A stretch of 64,000 nucleotides of DNA. It comes from Acanthosepion lycidas (taxonomy: Eukaryota > Mollusca > Cephalopoda > Sepiida > Sepiidae). The DNA lies in assembly GCA_963932145.1 (NCBI GenBank), contig OZ010587.1:108510199-108574198 (forward strand), written 5' to 3'. A model generated the notes under the pieces. It was not told the origin of the DNA and ran no database searches. It saw only the letters and a program-made list of their open reading frames with translations. A program made the position numbers and the translations under genes. Below, one piece after another: positions 1 through 11,019 of the stretch (within the stretch, counting starts at the first letter, position 1; every line of letters begins with the position of its first letter).

Positions 1-384
1 TCTCTGTGTCTTTTCAATAGCAGTGGAGTTTTCCAAGGGAAACGTGACTTTAGATTGTTCCTATGAATTTCACTGCTTATTGTCTGTTTAGTGACAGATT
101 CTTGATGAAAGCAAATCATCCTGCAACACTTGAACAGTAACCATTGGGGTTTGCTTAATTTGACACATTAATTTCCTCAAAGATCTTTAAGAAATCTTTT
201 GTGGAGCACCTGTTCTGCGTTGGTTTTCAACAGTTTTGAAATTTTCATACCTTGCAATGTATGAACTAATGGTAGGAAATGGAATATTAAGGTTGTCTGA
301 GATTCCCCTATAATTATTACCTTCTTTCCAGAGCTTAACAATCAGTTCTTTTTGCAAATTTGTCAGTTCTTTACCTCTTGCCAT
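1..384 (-). pseudogene. Tc1-like transposase, N-terminal remnant
   Basis: Reading down from 384, the first 65 codons begin MARGKELT and form a helix-turn-helix DNA-binding domain of the Tc1 type (LWKEGNNYRGISDNL, then RRTGAPQKIS). After the in-frame stop at 187-189 the same family pattern continues (RSLRKL, VKQTP, VLQDDL). Near the window edge a segment reading KTPLLLKRHRE matches the usual Tc1 linker before the DDE domain. The catalytic DDE domain lies outside the window, if it survives. In-frame stops show it is a dead copy. Family assignment is from motif recognition; the break is seen directly. Confidence 0.8.
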
Positions 385-516
385 GATGAAAACCTTCTTG
401 CACGAATATCAATTACAGAATGTTCTGTTTGTATTTTTTAGGCTAAAAATAACTACTGATAACATTATTGGAACATTCTAGAATATTCCACGTAAATTAT
501 CTAAAGTATTAAAGTA
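385..516. other. AT-rich spacer
   Basis: Short AT-rich stretch between the Tc1 remnant and the first family-M MITE. No feature is seen in it. Confidence 0.5.
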
Positions 517-618
517 TTAGGTTGGTGCAAAAATAATGACGTAATAATGTCGTTTTTTGACGTATTTTTTAACGTCAAAAAACGACATTGTTACGTCATT
601 ATTTTTGCACCAACTTAA
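517..618. mobile_element. Mariner-type MITE, family M copy 1
   Basis: A 102-bp near-perfect palindrome starts TTAGGTTGGTGCAAAAATAA and ends with its complement. It is flanked on both sides by TA (515-516 and 619-620), the target duplication of Tc1/mariner elements. The terminal TTAGGTTGGTGCAAAA is the same as in human MADE1/Hsmar1-type mariner termini (established knowledge). There is no coding capacity. Four further copies lie at 43424, 46923, 47746 and 50662. Confidence 0.9.
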
Positions 619-895
619 TAATTTAAAAGTTTTAAAATCTGAAATTTGCATTGTACAAAGACTTTTTTTTTTCATCCATTAAAATGGATAAATGTGATTT
701 ATTTCTATTAAATCAAAATTGCCTGAAAATATCAAAAAGTTGAAACACAGGTAGCAGAATCAGATGATCTGTTAATTTTTTATACTTAAAAGCTCTACAT
801 GTTAAATTTTTATTTTTTATATGTGTATTGAGCATTTTTAATACTCCTGTTTACTGATCTAATTCAACTCTGACTATTAAATTTTATTTATATAT
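619..895. other. AT-rich spacer, no gene seen
   Basis: AT-rich non-coding sequence with no recognisable repeat or ORF. Confidence 0.5.
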
Positions 896-1896
896 ATTTT
901 GATAATAATGGCAAAGCTCAAGCAATGGCTCTAGATATCTCTAAGGTGTTTCATAGGGTTTGCCTGCCTTCTTCATAAGCTTCAGGGATACAGTATTACA
1001 GGACAATTATTTGAATTAATCCAATCATTTCTGTCAAACCGTGAAATGAAGGTTGTTCTAAATGGATTCTCCTCCAATTCCTTTCATGCTATGTCCCAGA
1101 AAGGGATATATTTGTTCAAAGTAGCAAAGTGGTTTTGGGCTACTGTAACCGGGTAGGACAATCTAGCAGGTAACCATAATGGACTGGTCCTCGTCGTAGT
1201 GGTAGGCAGTAGGCATCGTCCAGTTTGTATTTATGGCTGACACCAGCCAATCATATTACTGTGAGGGGGAACCCAGGTGTATACATATTCATTACATCAC
1301 ATACAAATGCTGGTATTCCTCAAGGCTCTGTTCTGGGTCCTACACTGTTTCTGATCTTTATCAATGATCTTCGTGATGTCATCAGTTCTGAAGTAGGCAT
1401 CTTCACAGATGACACTACTATTTACTCCTGTCTCAATAGTAAATCCAGCATTGCTGACAAAGTTAACCTGGTTGCCGGTCTTGAAAAGGACCTTCAATCT
1501 GTGATTAACTGGGGCAAGAAATAGCTTGTAAACTTTAATGCCTCCAAAATGAAACTCCTCTCATTTACCGACTACAGAGAACTGTCCTTGCCTCTTATCA
1601 ACATGGCTGATACCCAACTCCACGAGTCAAAATGGTAACACCTCTTCTACTTCAGCAGCTTCTTCTCTTGCACTTCCCGACAGTAGAACTCCCTTCCTCT
1701 TACTTGCTTCCCTGATAGCTATAATATTCAAATATAATGTTAATCGACATCTTCTGATGTCCTGATCTCTGTCTTTGTGCATATATCCTTTCCTCAAAAG
1801 CCACTCTTTACTCTCACCCTCTGTAACTCCTTGTATGCTAGTCACATTCCTGCCTTGCTGAAGTGAAATGCTTAAAAAAATAAAAAATAAAAACGT
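896..1896 (+). pseudogene. Non-LTR retrotransposon (LINE) reverse transcriptase fragment
   Basis: Broken reverse transcriptase of a jockey/CR1-type LINE. Blocks in order: MALDISKVF (palm motif A), a frameshift, LFELIQSFLSNREMKVVLNG, an insertion at about 1091-1303, then [15 protein letters not shown] (motif B) and [10 protein letters not shown] (motif C, where YADD has become FTDD). LVNFNASKMKLLSF follows. After about 1636 the copy jumps to the C-terminal tail (FKYNVNRHL) and a 3' end 'CTTGCTGAAGTGAAATGCTT' followed by an A-rich AAATAAAAA-type tail near 1870-1893. The mutated catalytic site, frameshifts and internal deletion make it inactive. Confidence 0.85.
1091..1303 (+). mobile_element. 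Short interspersed element R3 inserted in the LINE
   Basis: About 210 bp beginning CCCAGAAAGGGATATATTTG and ending near ATTCATTACATCACAT. It interrupts the LINE reading frame between motif A and motif B. A closely similar copy lies at 28855-29090, where it is not inside a LINE, which shows it is an independent unit. There is no coding capacity. The superfamily is unknown. Confidence 0.7.
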
Positions 1897-1924
1897 ATAC
1901 CCGGTGTAACAGCAAAATTGTCCA

Positions 1925-2445
1925 TCCCACAAAATGTTCATCCTGGGTATGATGATAAACTATATCTGCATCCAGGGTAAGATGATAAACTATGTCCAAC
2001 AGCAGCAAGGCCTCTGATCAGGAGGCTTTAAGGAGCGTGGAACCACCTCTTAATTGCTGGTGTTCCCCAGTCCACCCTAACCCAGGGTAGTAGCACCTGT
2101 TAGGATCCCAGTTATGGGCAAATAGTTAACCCCAAAACTGATGTAAAAAGCATTATGAAAGTGTAAAAAATAGGTTTTAATACCAGAAATACTTTGTAAA
2201 AAATTATTACCAGAAATAAATTTTTGAAGAAAAAAAAATATTACCAGCAATACATTTTTGAGAAAATATTACCAGCTATACGTTTTTGAATAAATAATAT
2301 TACCAGTTATACATTTTGAGGAAAAAATTATTAACAGAAATAGATTTTTGACAAAACAAAAATATTACCAGAAAAAAAAAATGCTGTTGGCATTAAATGA
2401 CCCATTCAGGTTTATATGCCATAAAACCAAACCAAACCAAACCCA
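1925..2445 (+). repeat. Interspersed repeat R1, plus orientation
   Basis: It opens with 'TGGGTATGATGATAAACTA', which is partly duplicated at about 1943 and 1978. It runs through a conserved block (AGCAAGGCCTCTGATCAGGAGG, then CACCTGTTAGGATCCCAG and GGGCAAATAGTTAACCCC), a degenerate tandem of 'ATTACCAGAAATACATTTTTG' units, and ends GGCATTAAATGACCCATT. The same unit recurs at 20950, 22170, 26245, 32800, 33470 and 63960. Family class is not recognised. Confidence 0.75.
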
Positions 2446-2599
2446 CAAAATGTTTTATATCTAAAAAAAAACACTCAACTAATTGAGTTTCTTTTTTTCC
2501 AGGTTTTCAGATACAACGTTTAGCCATATTGACACCATTTTTCATAAGAATCACTGAAAGACCCTTTGAGTTATTCAGAAAGAGAACAGGTTAAAATCA
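2446..2599 (+). other. Leader sequence of the following transposase remnant
   Basis: AT-rich sequence between R1 and the transposase fragment. It includes a short ACTCAACTAATTGAGT palindrome at about 2473. It may contain the element's end, but no clear terminal repeat is visible. Confidence 0.3.
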
Positions 2600-2990
2600 T
2601 TTTGTGTCAGCTCTACTATACCTTCCCAAATGAGCAATGGTGAGAGGAAAAAGATCATTCAGGCCTTCAGTAATGGTACCAACATTCATACTCTGGCTTC
2701 TATCTTCAAAGTTCATTCAAGAACCATCAAGAGAACAGTGAGTAAGTTTAAAAAGAGGGAACAGCAGAGAGGAAGACTGGATCAGAAGGTCACAACAGGA
2801 ATAGGGATCATTATTTCAACTTAGAGCTAAAGAGATCAATTAGAAAAGATCCAACTCAATTCATAAGACATTTGGTAGGTGAGAGAAAAGTTTCACCTAT
2901 GACCATCCAAATTGTACATGAAACATGTGAGGTACCTTATTACTCCAGGACAGTCAGAGTGGGTGAAGATCATCTTGAATAAGATAGAAG
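2600..2990 (+). pseudogene. DDE transposase N-terminus (Tc1/mariner-like), truncated
   Basis: From the ATG at 2630 the protein begins MSNGERKKIIQAFSNG and contains a helix-turn-helix (LASIFKVHSRTIKRTVSKF). After a stop at 2822 the same frame set continues LELKRSIRKDP and VSPMTIQIV, a second helix-turn-helix typical of paired-like transposase DNA-binding regions. Sequence similarity stops at about 2990, just before a (TA)n array. No DDE catalytic domain follows. It is a 5' truncated relic; the superfamily call is from the domain layout. Confidence 0.7.
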
Positions 2991-2999
2991 ATGACCATG

Positions 3000-3000
<1 letters not shown>

Positions 3001-3045
<45 letters not shown>
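3001..3045. repeat. (TA)n microsatellite
   Basis: About 20 uninterrupted TA units at the end of the transposase relic. Confidence 0.95.
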
Positions 3046-3047
<2 letters not shown>

Positions 3048-3318
3048 TTATTTCAATCCTTCATGAACTTCCAATCTTAGCTATGATTAATTAATGATGA
3101 ACATCTCATTTTCATTTTTGATCAATTTCATCAACATTTTTCTGTTAAGGTTGGAGAGTAATTGCACATTCTTATTGATCAAAGTAAAGTCCAAAAGTCA
3201 TATAAAAAGCTTGGAAAATTTAATCATTTCTAAGATACAACAATTCAAATTTTAATGTAACAAATGGATAATTTTGCTTTTACACGGTTTTGACAATTTT
3301 GCTGTTACACCTGGTGTG
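3046..3318. other. AT-rich, no gene seen
   Basis: Low-complexity AT-rich DNA without recognisable coding or repeat signal. Confidence 0.5.
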
Positions 3319-3366
3319 TGTGTATATATGAATATGCATATCTACATATGTATATATGTACACATC

Positions 3367-3420
<54 letters not shown>

Positions 3421-3431
3421 TATACATATCT

Positions 3432-3506
<75 letters not shown>

Positions 3507-3508
3507 TA
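3319..3508. repeat. Compound (TG)/(TA)/(CA)/(TA) microsatellite
   Basis: Runs of TA at 3370-3417 and 3466-3508 are separated by about 15 CA units. Open frames through it encode only Tyr-Ile or His-Thr repeats and are not genes. Confidence 0.95.
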
Positions 3509-3862
3509 GGAAGCATGGTGGGGGTAATGGATAGTAGCATGGGTTGAGGAATCAGGCAAGTTCAAATTTCAGTCTATTCCATTATATTCGCTTACGTGCT
3601 AATACACTTAGGAAAGGTATGAATCCTTTTCTTCTCACCTCCAGCTATGGGTAAATAGCAGGATAGACTGGGTTCTATAGCCTTGGATGGCAACTGGTCC
3701 AGGAGAAGGACGACTCTGAATTCTAAACCTGCAGAGGGTCATTTGGGAATCTTGTGGCATGTACTACACCAGCTCTCTGTATTCAGCCTTTCAAAGTGTG
3801 GATTCGGCCTTCACCACTATAATCAAATCTCATGTGCTAGCGTTAGGCTTTTGCTTCCTGAA
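3509..3862 (+). mobile_element. SINE-A (tRNA-like head) copy
   Basis: Begins with GGAAGCATGGTGGGGGTAATGGATAG, a box-A-like region, then a box-B-like 'AAGTTCAAATTTCAGTC'. The family body follows: TACGTGCTAATACACTTAGG, AAAGGTATGAATCC, GGGTAAATAGCAGG and GGCAACTGGTCC. It ends at a TA/TG microsatellite. The same body recurs at 10383, 16095/18098 and 21773. RNA polymerase III promoter boxes are degenerate but in the expected order. Non-coding. Confidence 0.7.
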
Positions 3863-3936
3863 TATATATATGTGTGTGTATATATATGTATGTATGTATA
3901 TATATATATATTTATATATGTGTGTAAATAGATATG

Positions 3937-3979
<43 letters not shown>

Positions 3980-4172
3980 GTGTAAATAGATATGTATATA
4001 TATATATATATATATTTATGTGTGTAAATAGATATGTATGTATATATATATATATTTATATATGTGTGTAAATAGATATGTATGTATATATATATATATA
4101 TTTATATATGTGTGTAAATAGATATATGTATATATATATATATTTATATATGTGTGTAAATAGATATGTATG

Positions 4173-4203
<31 letters not shown>

Positions 4204-4424
4204 TTATATATGTGTGTAAATAGATATGTATGTATATATATATATGTATGTATTTATATATGTGTGTAAATAGATATGTATGTATATATATATATGTATG
4301 TATTTATATATGTGTGTAAATAGATATGTATATATATATATATATGTATGTATTTATATGTGTGTGTAAATAGATATGTATATATATATATATATGTATG
4401 TATATGTGTGTGTAAATAGATATG

Positions 4425-4467
<43 letters not shown>

Positions 4468-4545
4468 TTATATGTGTGTGTAAATAGATATGTATATATG
4501 TGTGTAAATAGATATATATATATATATATAAATGTATATGTATTC
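3863..4545 (+). repeat. TA-rich minisatellite with GTGTAAATAGATATG core
   Basis: About 13 tandem units of 40-65 bp. Each has a TA run, 'TTTATATATGTGTG' and the invariant core 'TGTAAATAGATATGTATG'. Unit length varies by the number of TA steps. It directly follows the SINE-A 3' end. Confidence 0.9.
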
Positions 4546-5369
4546 CGACATATTGTTAAATATAACAGACAACGAATGTCTATTATGTTTGATCATGAAC
4601 TATTCTAAGTTTCATATAGCGACTTTAGTTTCCCTGTCGATTGTTTCAGAATAGTCTATCTCTCAATGACAAGGCCTTCATATGGGGCTTGGCTGTTTTT
4701 CCAAACTGTGAACGGTGACCTTGGCTTAGAGAAAACAACTTCTACCATTGTCCTTGGGTCCTCCCCCTATGGGAGCATGTCGGCAATTTTACGGCTCGTA
4801 TTGCTCCCAAAAAGCTTGTACTCATTGATTGCGCATGCACGTGTCACGATGTGCCACCCTCATATTCTGGGGTGAAACAGATGGTGTTTCTATTGCTGCT
4901 GGCCACGACCCGAATGGTGATTTGGACAACACGATTGGAACTCTTGTGAGGTGACCTTTATTTTCACCAGGATCTAATCCGGCAATTACATTGACTTTTA
5001 GTAGGATTATGTTTTAGTGTTTTGTTTGGGAGCTTGCTTAATACATTATTGTTGTGTTGGATCTGCAATTATCTTTTCTTTTTTTGTACAGCTATAGCTT
5101 AACTTAATGTTATTTTTGTTGAAAATCTCTTTTAGTGTTGGAGAATGACCGAAGTGTTTGTGAATTAAATTCAGGAAAATTCTACCTAAATTGTTTTAGA
5201 CATTGCTTTATTAAGGGATGGCCCATATTATGTTATGTTTGCGTTGTTTTAGCTTATTTTTATCCCTGTTATTTCTTACATGCTCCAAATTCACATTATT
5301 GTCAAATATTTCCTTGTTACTGGAGTTGGTTGATAATCTACATTATAGCAATTTGTGCAAATTGTCAAG
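4546..5369. other. No gene recognised; one less AT-rich patch at 4680-4880
   Basis: The patch at 4680-4880 has balanced base composition and a 69-codon open frame on the plus strand, but no family resemblance, splice evidence or codon bias that I can defend. The rest is ordinary AT-rich DNA leading into the Penelope fragment. Confidence 0.4.
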
Positions 5370-5660
5370 TAACCACCATAAAAAGATACTTGACGTACAA
5401 AAACTGTACAACCCTTTCAAAGTATGTTTGGCAATTAAAAAACATCCATAAGAGACCAACCGTTAGCTGGAAGATAATTGTCAAAGCTAAGGCATACAAT
5501 GGAAAGGGAGACAGATGTAACTTGTATTTGTTGGAGAAGCTTTAAACACTTAAATAACCTTAACTTGCTGAACAATAGGTCCGAATTAATGTCTACATGT
5601 ATCCATAAATAGAAGCACATGCTCAAACCATTGACCTCGATTAAAAGAGATTGTAGAATA
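5370..5660 (+). pseudogene. Penelope-like element, C-terminal GIY-YIG region fragment
   Basis: The plus-strand frame ending at 5545 carries YKNCTTLSKYVWQLKN and VSWKIIVKAKAYN, then RCNLYLLEKL. This is the characteristic end of GIY-YIG endonuclease domains in Penelope-like retroelements (NHTTLSKYIW..., CNLCLTEKL). A shifted frame upstream gives NHHKKIL, matching the preceding NNHKxSF block. After the stop at 5543, residues matching LLNNRSEL and KHML continue. No reverse transcriptase is present upstream. Family call rests on motif recognition; truncation and frameshifts are visible. Confidence 0.7.
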
Positions 5661-6385
5661 GATTTTACGAATATTAATATAATATGTAACAACTTTTAAT
5701 ATTCTTAGAACCCACCATTAATAACATTTCTTATATATCTATACCTACACATACAATACAATATTACTGTACTCGATTAATTTATAACGTGTGTATATGT
5801 AATTTCACCTTTATAAGTACATTAGATTTATAGTCCCAACCAATTATTTTTTTTTTTTTTGCACCCTTATATTTCGACCGTGTCTGCTAGTTTAAATAAA
5901 TTGTTATAACTAGGGTATTTTATGCAAAAAAAAAAAAAAACGAGAGTTACCCCCTTGATATATTGTTTATTTTTTGATCCAAAATCAAATTTAAATGATT
6001 TGAAAAAAATTTATCTTTTATTTATTTTTTTTAATTCTTTGCCTTTCGAACGTATGAATTTGAATGATATAAATTATTAACAGTTAATTCTAATATTTTA
6101 GGCAACAGTAATTGAATAAACAAGTTTTAACACTCAATGTTGAATCATCACCGGGAGAACGCAAACTATATAATGGTCAGAATATATTTGCACCTGAAGA
6201 TTGCATGAACTACCTGAAACACCAAGTCAAGCTATCAACGTTGGATATTATGTATATTCACCAATATATACTTAATAGCTCTGTTTGATAACATTGAGCA
6301 CTCTATTTATAATACCTGTGGAAGAAATATATTTATACATGCATGCAAGTATATGTGAATATATGTAGATTTTGTGTCCTAACCA
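5661..6385 (+). other. Probable 3' non-coding part of the Penelope fragment, AT-rich
   Basis: No gene. A degenerate CTGAAGATTGC...CTGAAACACC pair at 6190-6225 loosely resembles the hammerhead-like signature seen near other Penelope pieces in this window. It is too degraded to claim. Confidence 0.35.
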
Positions 6386-6445
6386 TTCCTATATATATAT
6401 ATATATAATGTCCACATATACTTATATATATATATATATATAGAC

Positions 6446-6478
<33 letters not shown>

Positions 6479-6497
6479 TATGCATCTATATGTACAA

Positions 6498-6540
<43 letters not shown>

Positions 6541-6595
6541 TCTATATGTACAAATACATGTGTGTGTATATATATATATATATGCATCTATATAT

Positions 6596-6649
<54 letters not shown>

Positions 6650-6736
6650 GGATTGATGTGACTCTGTGTTTTACGCTCTTTGCTATCGTCAGACAAACTC
6701 TATACCGTGCATATATAATATATATATATATATATG
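6386..6736. repeat. (TA)n / (CA)n compound microsatellite
   Basis: Several TA arrays separated by 'TGCATCTATATGTACAAATACATG' motifs (present at about 6480, 6537 and 6580). The motif repetition makes it a small minisatellite as well. Confidence 0.9.
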
Positions 6737-7060
6737 TGACGTCATGAACTGCGGTGTGATTTTCGCTTCTAGCGTCTTATATGCACGTGTTTATCGTTGC
6801 TTGGAAATCATCCATGTAAACAATCACAAACTATCATCACTGTCTTGTCCGTATCTTGCTTAATATGTTGTACAGTAATTGACATCTTTGATAATGGCTT
6901 ATGTAAGTCGAAAGCTTAGATTGGATTAAAAAATATGTATCAATATTGTGATTTTCTTTCTTCATTTAATGATAATGTTATTAAGCTTATCAGATGTCAT
7001 GAAAAGAATTTACATAAAATAAATAGGCAACACTTGTCTATATTATTTAATGAAACATGT
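6737..7060. other. No gene seen
   Basis: Mixed AT-rich DNA, including a slightly GC-richer patch at 6737-6860. No feature can be supported. Confidence 0.4.
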
Positions 7061-7066
7061 CTTAAT

Positions 7067-7107
<41 letters not shown>

Positions 7108-7165
7108 TACATATCTATATACACATGTATACATATATCTATATACATTTTTATATATATATATT

Positions 7166-7213
<48 letters not shown>

Positions 7214-7300
7214 ACATTTTTATATATATACACATTTATATATATAAATATATATATATTTATATATATATATATACATACACGCACGTAATATATATAT

Positions 7301-7332
<32 letters not shown>

Positions 7333-7333
7333 T
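7061..7333. repeat. (CA)n/(TA)n compound microsatellite
   Basis: CA runs at 7067-7086 and 7166-7182 sit among long TA runs. The 126-residue minus-strand open frame through it is a Tyr-Ile artefact. Confidence 0.95.
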
Positions 7334-7560
7334 TCTGAGACATGTAACAAGGAAAGAGGGCTTGGAGAATTTGACACTCACAAGACATACAATTTAGAAA
7401 ACCAGAGAGAAACAGCGAATCACCTAGATAACAAGATTGTGTGAATGGGTGGCAGAATACAATTAAAAAGTGATGAGATCCAAGGTGTTAATAATTACTT
7501 CGAGCAACAAAAGACAAGAAGTTGTGGAGGACCATGACTGCCCACATTCTGAAATGACAT
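7334..7560 (+). pseudogene. RTE-type LINE, C-terminal end of reverse transcriptase ORF
   Basis: Frames on the plus strand read [18 protein letters not shown], then REKQRIT and LCEWVAE, then LLRATKDKKLW and TAHILK. This is the hallmark C-terminus of RTE (BovB-like) LINE proteins: [16 protein letters not shown]...GKQR...LLRATKDRKLWR. Stops and frameshifts separate the blocks. The rest of the element is absent and it starts against a TA microsatellite. Confidence 0.8.
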
Positions 7561-7844
7561 TGCATATGATAGAAGAAATAAGTTTGAGCCTTATTAGTTA
7601 CTCCTTTAATATGGCCTTGGTTAAGTTAAAAAGAAACCAGAAATTTTCCCAAATCTCTTTTCTTAATAACACCTGGGGTGCAGGGATCAAACAAGGACCC
7701 CCTTCATGCCCGCAATAAAACGGAGTGTCAAAAGGATGTTTTTTTTTTTTTTTTCATGACACTGCTTTTATTTGAACTACCTACACTCTTCGGAAATTTT
7801 TATTGTTTTAAAAAGCAATGATTAGAAAAAGTTTTACAGCTAGG

Positions 7845-9015
7845 TTCACCCTTTACAAGGCTCGGGGACCACTCGAAGTAAGGAGTTACACGTGGAGGCT
7901 ATTTGTGTGTATAGGAGTCGAAGATAAGGGTTAACCTTAGCCTTGAACAGGTTAAGATTTTAATGATGGGGGAAATATTCTATTGGGAGTTGGTTCCACA
8001 GAGTAGTGGTTCACGGGAAGAAGCTGTTCGAGTGGAATGTACTTCTCACCGATGGAATACGGATGTAATGTGGGTGGTTTGCTACTATTGAAGTGGCATG
8101 GCAAGTTCTTACTGAGTAGGTTTGCCTCGGCGAGACCAGGGAATGTAGTTCGTTTGAGCACTTTCCATTGAAGTAGCAGTAGAGCAGCGAGAGGCTTGAC
8201 ACACCCCACCTGTGAGAGAGAGTTTGAAGGGTGGAGTATAATTTGTTACCCATAAGGGCTTGGAGATGCTTTTGAACCCTATCAATGCTGGAGAGTGGGG
8301 TCTGGGCAGCTACCACCCAAACATTGACAACAGTACTCCATTTTTGGCCTAATCTGGCTCTTGTAAAGGTGGAGTCGGGTACTTACTGGAATGATATCGA
8401 GAACCAGCCATTTTACCTGCATCCTTAGCAATGGATCGTATATACGAGTTCCTCTTGAAGTAGGGTGTGAGTTTGAGGCCCGTCTTTCAAGGCATGATGC
8501 ATCCCGATGGTGGTAGTTCCAGGTCAGATTGGCAATAATGGAATGTCACTAGCTTGATCTTCGAGGCATTGAATGTAGCCAGTTTAGGTAGTTTGTGCAA
8601 GATCAATAGAGAGATGCATCGCCAATCTCTGACCATCAAGAGTTTTAAAGGTACGCCCGTATATAGTCGTATCATCGGCATAGATGATTACAAATTTGGA
8701 TAAGTGCCACGCGGAAGCACATAATAGGGAAATCGAGTTTCTTGTTTTTTGCATCCATATCACAGGGAAAATCATTCGTGGTGTAGGCTCCGAGTCCGTG
8801 GCAATTTAAATGGTTATTTTTGTCTATAAGTGGTGAGAAGCCGGGTCTATGAACCCTCTTAGTGTGTATAAAGCGTTGGTACGAGTTTTAGAAAGTAACA
8901 CGTCTGGTTTTGACTGGAAAAGATGTTCAACTTCTGGAAAGTTGGAACATGGACCCTTCACATTGATGTAGCAGGTGGTATACGAGGGGTCTACTTTGTT
9001 TATTTTTAGGTTAGG
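7845..9015 (-). pseudogene. Jockey/CR1-type LINE with endonuclease and RT pieces, internally deleted
   Basis: Reading down the minus strand: CYINVKGPCSNFPEVEHLF and PDVLLSKTRTN are the start of an AP-endonuclease domain. NCHGLGAYT...MCFRVAL continues it. The frame then joins abruptly to the RT catalytic block IIYADDTTIYGRTF near 8690, so most of the RT fingers and palm are deleted. The C-terminal tail follows (LSHRWGVSSLSLLYCYF, ELHSLVSPRQT, SNSFFP). The YADD motif itself is intact but the ORF has several frameshifts and stops. It lies inside the family G element. Confidence 0.8.
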
Positions 9016-9884
9016 TTTGATAGTTTTGTTCACTTGTATTTTGATTGGTTTCATGTGGGCATTGGTTGGTGGAAGACTAGCAGGCAGAGACACAAACACA
9101 CCCACAGGAGTTGCATGTATAAATACCTTAGAGAGAATCGTCCAGAGACACAACTGTAGCAGTACCCTTCATCATGGCATCAGGAGGCCCCACCGGAGAC
9201 GACGGCATGGCCCAGAAACCATTCACGAAATGGCAGTACAATAGCCTCGATATTATGCATCTGCTGATAAGAGGGACCCCTTCGGAGTTACTCTAAGGTT
9301 TTGATCTATATCAGGAGGATAACGCGCAAACCCTGAAAACGTTTACCTCCAGAATCCTTAATGAAGGGACAATCAACCCAGAGAAAAATACATGCGTGAT
9401 TTTCCGAGAAGATACGTCGTGTCTACCCAGAAGTCAAGGCAACAGAACTTCTTCTTAGGTCAGAAACATCGTACCATTCCAAGGACTAAAGACACCGAGA
9501 CAAACTCGCTCATGCACTTGAGGACTAAAAGACCCAATGGGAGAAGTGGTGGTGGGAGGGGGTAGTGGGAGTTGCTTGAGGATGCATATGAATCCCCTAC
9601 CCCCCACACACACATTTGTATTAATAGAGTAGATAAGAAAAAAAATTCAGGCTTATAAAGGAGAAGCATTATGGATCAGAACGAAGGTTATGACCAAGGA
9701 GTGTGAAATAGCTATAAAGTTTTTAAGGTTTTAACTTAGTATCGGTTTTTTTGTTTTTTTGGCGGGAGGAGTGGATAGACTTCACCATCTAGTAACCCAC
9801 GTTAGAAAAACTCCCATTAAATATATGGGCCTCGAAAATCAACAATAAACTGATGTGCAAGTAAGTTATGCAGACGTTGGCATG

Positions 9885-9889
<5 letters not shown>
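9016..9889. other. No gene recognised inside the family G element
   Basis: A less AT-rich stretch (9016-9480) may be 5' LINE sequence read from the minus strand, but I see no conserved motif. A (T)n/G-rich patch lies at 9745-9775. Confidence 0.35.

Positions 9890-9943
<54 letters not shown>
9890..9943. repeat. (TA)n microsatellite
   Basis: About 26 TA units, uninterrupted. Confidence 0.95.
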
Positions 9944-9945
<2 letters not shown>

Positions 9946-10382
9946 ACAAATATTAACAGAAAGTTTAAAACAAAGAAAGGGAGAGAAAATAGACATATAA
10001 TGAAAGTGAATTTATTCATTTTTGTTCTTCAGTATATACAATAACATTTGTTTATTTACAAGAATAATTTTATATTTACAACATTCTACAAATCAATACA
10101 ATTAAAATTAATGCAATGCAATATTTTATCATTTACCAATTTATAAAAAAATAAATATGAAAAAAATTTTTTATTCACAAATTTATAACCATTTACTAAA
10201 TTATTAAAATAACCAACTCTAAGGAAATCATTATTTACCATTTTATAAAGTTCTAATCAATTGGCAATTAGCCGATGTTTTGCCAACCATTCCAATAAAC
10301 AATCTAATAAATAGTGTTTATTATTTTAGTTGCAAATTCTCAAGAACAAATGTATAAATTCACTTTTGTATGTTTAGACACG

Positions 10383-10648
10383 GTAATAGATAGCGGCTCA
10401 ATTTGAGGAATCGGAGAGCTGAGTTCGAATTCCAGTCGAATCCATTATATTCACTTACCCTTGGGAAAGGTATGAATCCTCTTCTTCTGTCCCCAATTAT
10501 GGGTAAATAGCATGACAGACCAAGTTGCCTTGGGTGGCAACTGGTCTACTGCAGAAAGAAATGGCAACCTACTGCGAGAAAAAAATTTACCTCGAAACAT
10601 ACATGATTGCCTAAGTGTGTGTATCACGCATGGCACATGACTGACTGT
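10383..10648 (+). mobile_element. SINE-A copy inserted in family G element
   Basis: Head 'GGTAATAGATAGCGGCTCAA' and box-B-like 'GAGTTCGAATTCCAG' are tRNA-like. The body has TTGGGAAAGGTATGAATCC, GGGTAAATAGC and GGCAACTGGTC. Related family G copies lack this block at the same place, so the insertion is visible by comparison. Confidence 0.75.
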
Positions 10649-10769
10649 TTTTTAGGTTTTAATACGATTCTAATCATCGCTTTTTAAAACAATAAACATT
10701 GCCGAAGAGTGAAGCGATTTAAAATAATAGCAGAGTATCATGGGAAATAACATCCTTTTGTCACTCCGT

Positions 10770-11019
10770 CTTACCGAAGACACATTTTATCCAGGGTTGT
10801 CCATTTTTACTTATAAAAACTGAACGCACTTTTTAGATTGGAATTAAAGGCATTATCGACAGTTACTTACCAAGGTTACTACTTAGTTATAAAACAATTC
10901 CCTATGCAGACAGATTGCAAAGCCCATTTGCATTAATAGACAAATAAGATCTTTATTAACGATGTCTTACTCAACAAATGAAAGGGTTTTTTTTTTCTAT
11001 ATCTCTGAGATGAGTCATT
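10770..11019. other. No gene seen
   Basis: AT-rich DNA between the family G element and a family Z repeat. Confidence 0.4.

Larger units (their letters stand above)
7720..10769. mobile_element. Family G long-TIR DNA element, expanded by insertions
   Basis: Left end 7720-7826 (ACGGAGTGTCAAAAGGATG...) and right end 10669-10769 (read inward GACGGAGTGACAAAAGGATG...) are inverted copies over about 100 bp, sharing CACTCTTCGG and TTTATTGTTTTAAAAAGC. The core segment 10020-10380 matches 52080-52980 in a second copy. A minus-strand LINE (7845-9015) and a SINE-A (10383-10648) are inserted. No transposase of its own is seen, so it is non-autonomous. Superfamily unassigned. Confidence 0.75.

Noticed and set aside
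3274-4608. Several open frames with Tyr-Ile and His-Thr repeats
   Set aside because: They are translations of (TA)n, (CA)n and (TG)n microsatellites. The same applies at 6379-6747, 6997-7377, 9789-10019, 39225-39597, 41043-41234, 44326-44532 and 48435-48620.
5135-5370. N-terminal part of the 136-codon frame as a Cys-rich membrane protein
   Set aside because: Only the last third (from about 5380) is recognisable, as a Penelope GIY-YIG tail; the upstream part is a chance extension.
6190-6225. Hammerhead-like CTGAAGA ... CTGAAACACC near the 5.4-kb Penelope fragment
   Set aside because: Stem II does not form convincingly.
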